From Planctomycetaceae bacterium (GTDB lineage: Bacteria > Planctomycetota > Planctomycetia > Pirellulales > UBA1268): a stretch of DNA of 64,000 nt. This document shows positions 62,998-64,000 of this stretch, piece by piece. How positions within the stretch are numbered: position 1 is the first letter of the stretch; every line of letters starts with the position of its first letter. The notes beneath the pieces are model-generated. The model was not told where the DNA came from and did no database searches. It saw nothing but the letters and a program-made list of their open reading frames with translations. The stretch lies in the NCBI GenBank assembly GCA_902629495.1, contig CACORA010000007.1, positions 7,501-71,500 on the forward strand. The letters run 5' to 3'. The position numbers and the translations under genes were made by a program.

Positions 62998-64000
62998 TTA
63001 GGAATAATTTGATTCGCGTGAACGAAATTCAGATGGGGTCAGGCCATTTTCGCGGCGAAACGCAGCCGCTAAATACTCGGCGTGTTCGAAGCCTGTTCTT
63101 TTTGCAATCTCCTGTACGGAGAGAGATGTTTCAGTGAGAAAGGTTTTCACCCGGTTCATGCGTACCCGCTGTATTTCTTCGTGAGGTGTACAGCCAACCC
63201 ATGTCTTGAAGCGATGCTCAAATGTTCTGCGCGAAAGTGAAATTACACTGAGAACGTCATTGACTCTGATATTCTCCAACGCATGGTTGCGTATGAAATG
63301 GAGTGCCTGAGCAATATCTTTATCCTCTACTGCAAGTGTATTTGTTGATTCCCGTTGACGAATTCCGAGCGGTTTCGTGAGGAACGGCTTCTTCATAATT
63401 GCCGATGAACCATCCATCATCTTGTCCAACAATTCTGCAGCCTCGTAGCCGGTACGTTTTGTATCAGGGATAACGCTCGATAGCGTCGGTTCACAGAGTT
63501 CACAGATGAGACGGTCGTCGTCAACGCCGAGTACGGCTATTTTTTCTGGAACAGAAAGCCGAAGTTCACCGCACACATCCAAAATCTGTTGGGCTCGCGC
63601 GTCATGAGATGCCATGATTGCGATTGGCTGAGGAAGCTGTGTAATCCATTCGGACAGACATTTTTTTTCGGCAGTGAGGTCAGGGATTTCCCCGTGGCCC
63701 ACTGAAGATTGGTATTCAAAAAACTGTCGGCCTTCTTTGTTTGCCAGTTCACGAAACTGCTGGCAGCGTCTCAGTGACCACGCAAACTGGGAATCTCCAC
63801 AGAACGCAAGATTCTTAAAGCCACGTTCTGTAAAATGGTTGAATGCAAGTTTTGCAATAGCTTCATCGTCTATATCTGCCCATGGGATTCCTTTGACATG
63901 GCGGGCAGCGTTGAGATCGACGGTTGGAATCCCGAGTTTCAATAACTGTTGACCATAATGATCTGTATAAATGCGAGCAATAATCCCATCGGCATTCCAT
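62998..64000 (-). CDS. XylR-like regulator (LacI-type sensor, AraC-type HTH), truncated
   Basis: The 5' end lies beyond the right edge. About 334 residues are visible. The LacI/periplasmic-binding-like domain includes DDEAIAKLAFNHFTERGF, AIMASHDARAQQILDVC and IAVLGVDDDRLICEL. The C-terminal AraC HTH pair (about the last 100 residues) has VNDVLSVISLSRRTFEHRF and VQEIAKRTGFEHAEYLAAAF. This architecture matches the XylR/ROK-unrelated sugar regulators common in planctomycetes. It reads through the edge in frame as WNADGIIARIYTDHYG. It is directly upstream of the DUF1080 gene and probably controls it. Confidence 0.92.
   Translation of the reverse strand, partial: WNADGIIARIYTDHYGQQLLKLGIPTVDLNAARHVKGIPWADIDDEAIAKLAFNHFTERGFKNLAFCGDSQFAWSLRRCQQFRELANKEGRQFFEYQSSVGHGEIPDLTAEKKCLSEWITQLPQPIAIMASHDARAQQILDVCGELRLSVPEKIAVLGVDDDRLICELCEPTLSSVIPDTKRTGYEAAELLDKMMDGSSAIMKKPFLTKPLGIRQRESTNTLAVEDKDIAQALHFIRNHALENIRVNDVLSVISLSRRTFEHRFKTWVGCTPHEEIQRVRMNRVKTFLTETSLSVQEIAKRTGFEHAEYLAAAFRRENGLTPSEFRSRESNYS

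Overview
The window looks like a chromosomal segment of a planctomycete, most likely from the Pirellulales group. That placement is inferred from gene content and was not tested with a phylogeny. The markers are a DUF1559 pseudopilin-like protein paired with a small lipoprotein, three secreted sulfatases next to a Gfo/Idh-type oxidoreductase, a PQQ-type beta-propeller fused to ankyrin repeats, a DUF1080 protein, a XylR-like LacI/AraC regulator, a fused MFS/spermidine-synthase-like protein and two csrA copies, one paired with fliW. LpxA implies a lipid A-bearing outer membrane. Base composition is moderate, and nothing looks freshly acquired: no transposase, integron, phage module or CRISPR array was seen.

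Layout. 1-2.1 kb (minus strand): truncated alpha/beta hydrolase, ferrochelatase, tRNA-Glu, csrA copy 1. 2.6-15.8 kb (plus): one long gene train with ten complex I genes in the order nuoI-A-C-D-H-J-K-L-M-N, then a helical unknown, a TatD nuclease and a redoxin. nuoB and nuoEFG are absent. 15.8-16.5 kb (minus): fliW-csrA copy 2. 16.8-22.8 kb: small lipoprotein, LptF/G-type permease, comF-hemC, a NarL-type response regulator, XerC/D recombinase, a small conserved protein and a BshB1-like deacetylase. 22.9-28.2 kb (plus): M32 carboxypeptidase, a large acidic membrane protein and an amidase. 28.2-29.8 kb: lpxA, a TPR protein and tRNA-Leu. 29.9-41.4 kb (plus): a combined 2-oxoacid dehydrogenase locus, lpd-aceE-aceF-sucA-sucB-lpd. 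41.4-44.8 kb: split UxaA/SuyAB-type lyase, a divergent Nramp-like transporter and a small acidic protein. 45.1-48.9 kb: secreted Cys-rich protein, esterase, DUF3127 protein with an SSB-like tail, DUF1559 protein and lipoprotein. 48.9-64 kb (almost all minus): twelve-haem cytochrome, three sulfatases, Gfo/Idh protein, PQQ-ankyrin protein, tRNA-Arg, MFS/spermidine-synthase fusion, DUF1080 protein and a truncated XylR-like regulator.

How they work together. Pyruvate and 2-oxoglutarate dehydrogenases feed NADH to the respiratory chain whose membrane arm lies in the same window. hemC and hemH supply haem, including for the multihaem cytochrome. The right-hand third is a polysaccharide/sulfated-glycan module. 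CsrA and FliW provide post-transcriptional control.

Most unusual observations: (i) two long G tracts (9 and 11 G), each leaving its gene (fliW; pyruvate dehydrogenase E2) in a reading frame that ends abnormally; (ii) a hairpin presenting a GGA loop plus three more GGA motifs in the csrA copy 2 leader, which suggests autoregulation; (iii) a tandem 28-bp repeat with an internal palindrome upstream of csrA copy 1; (iv) a complex I locus without nuoB, with enlarged NuoA and a His-rich NuoL.
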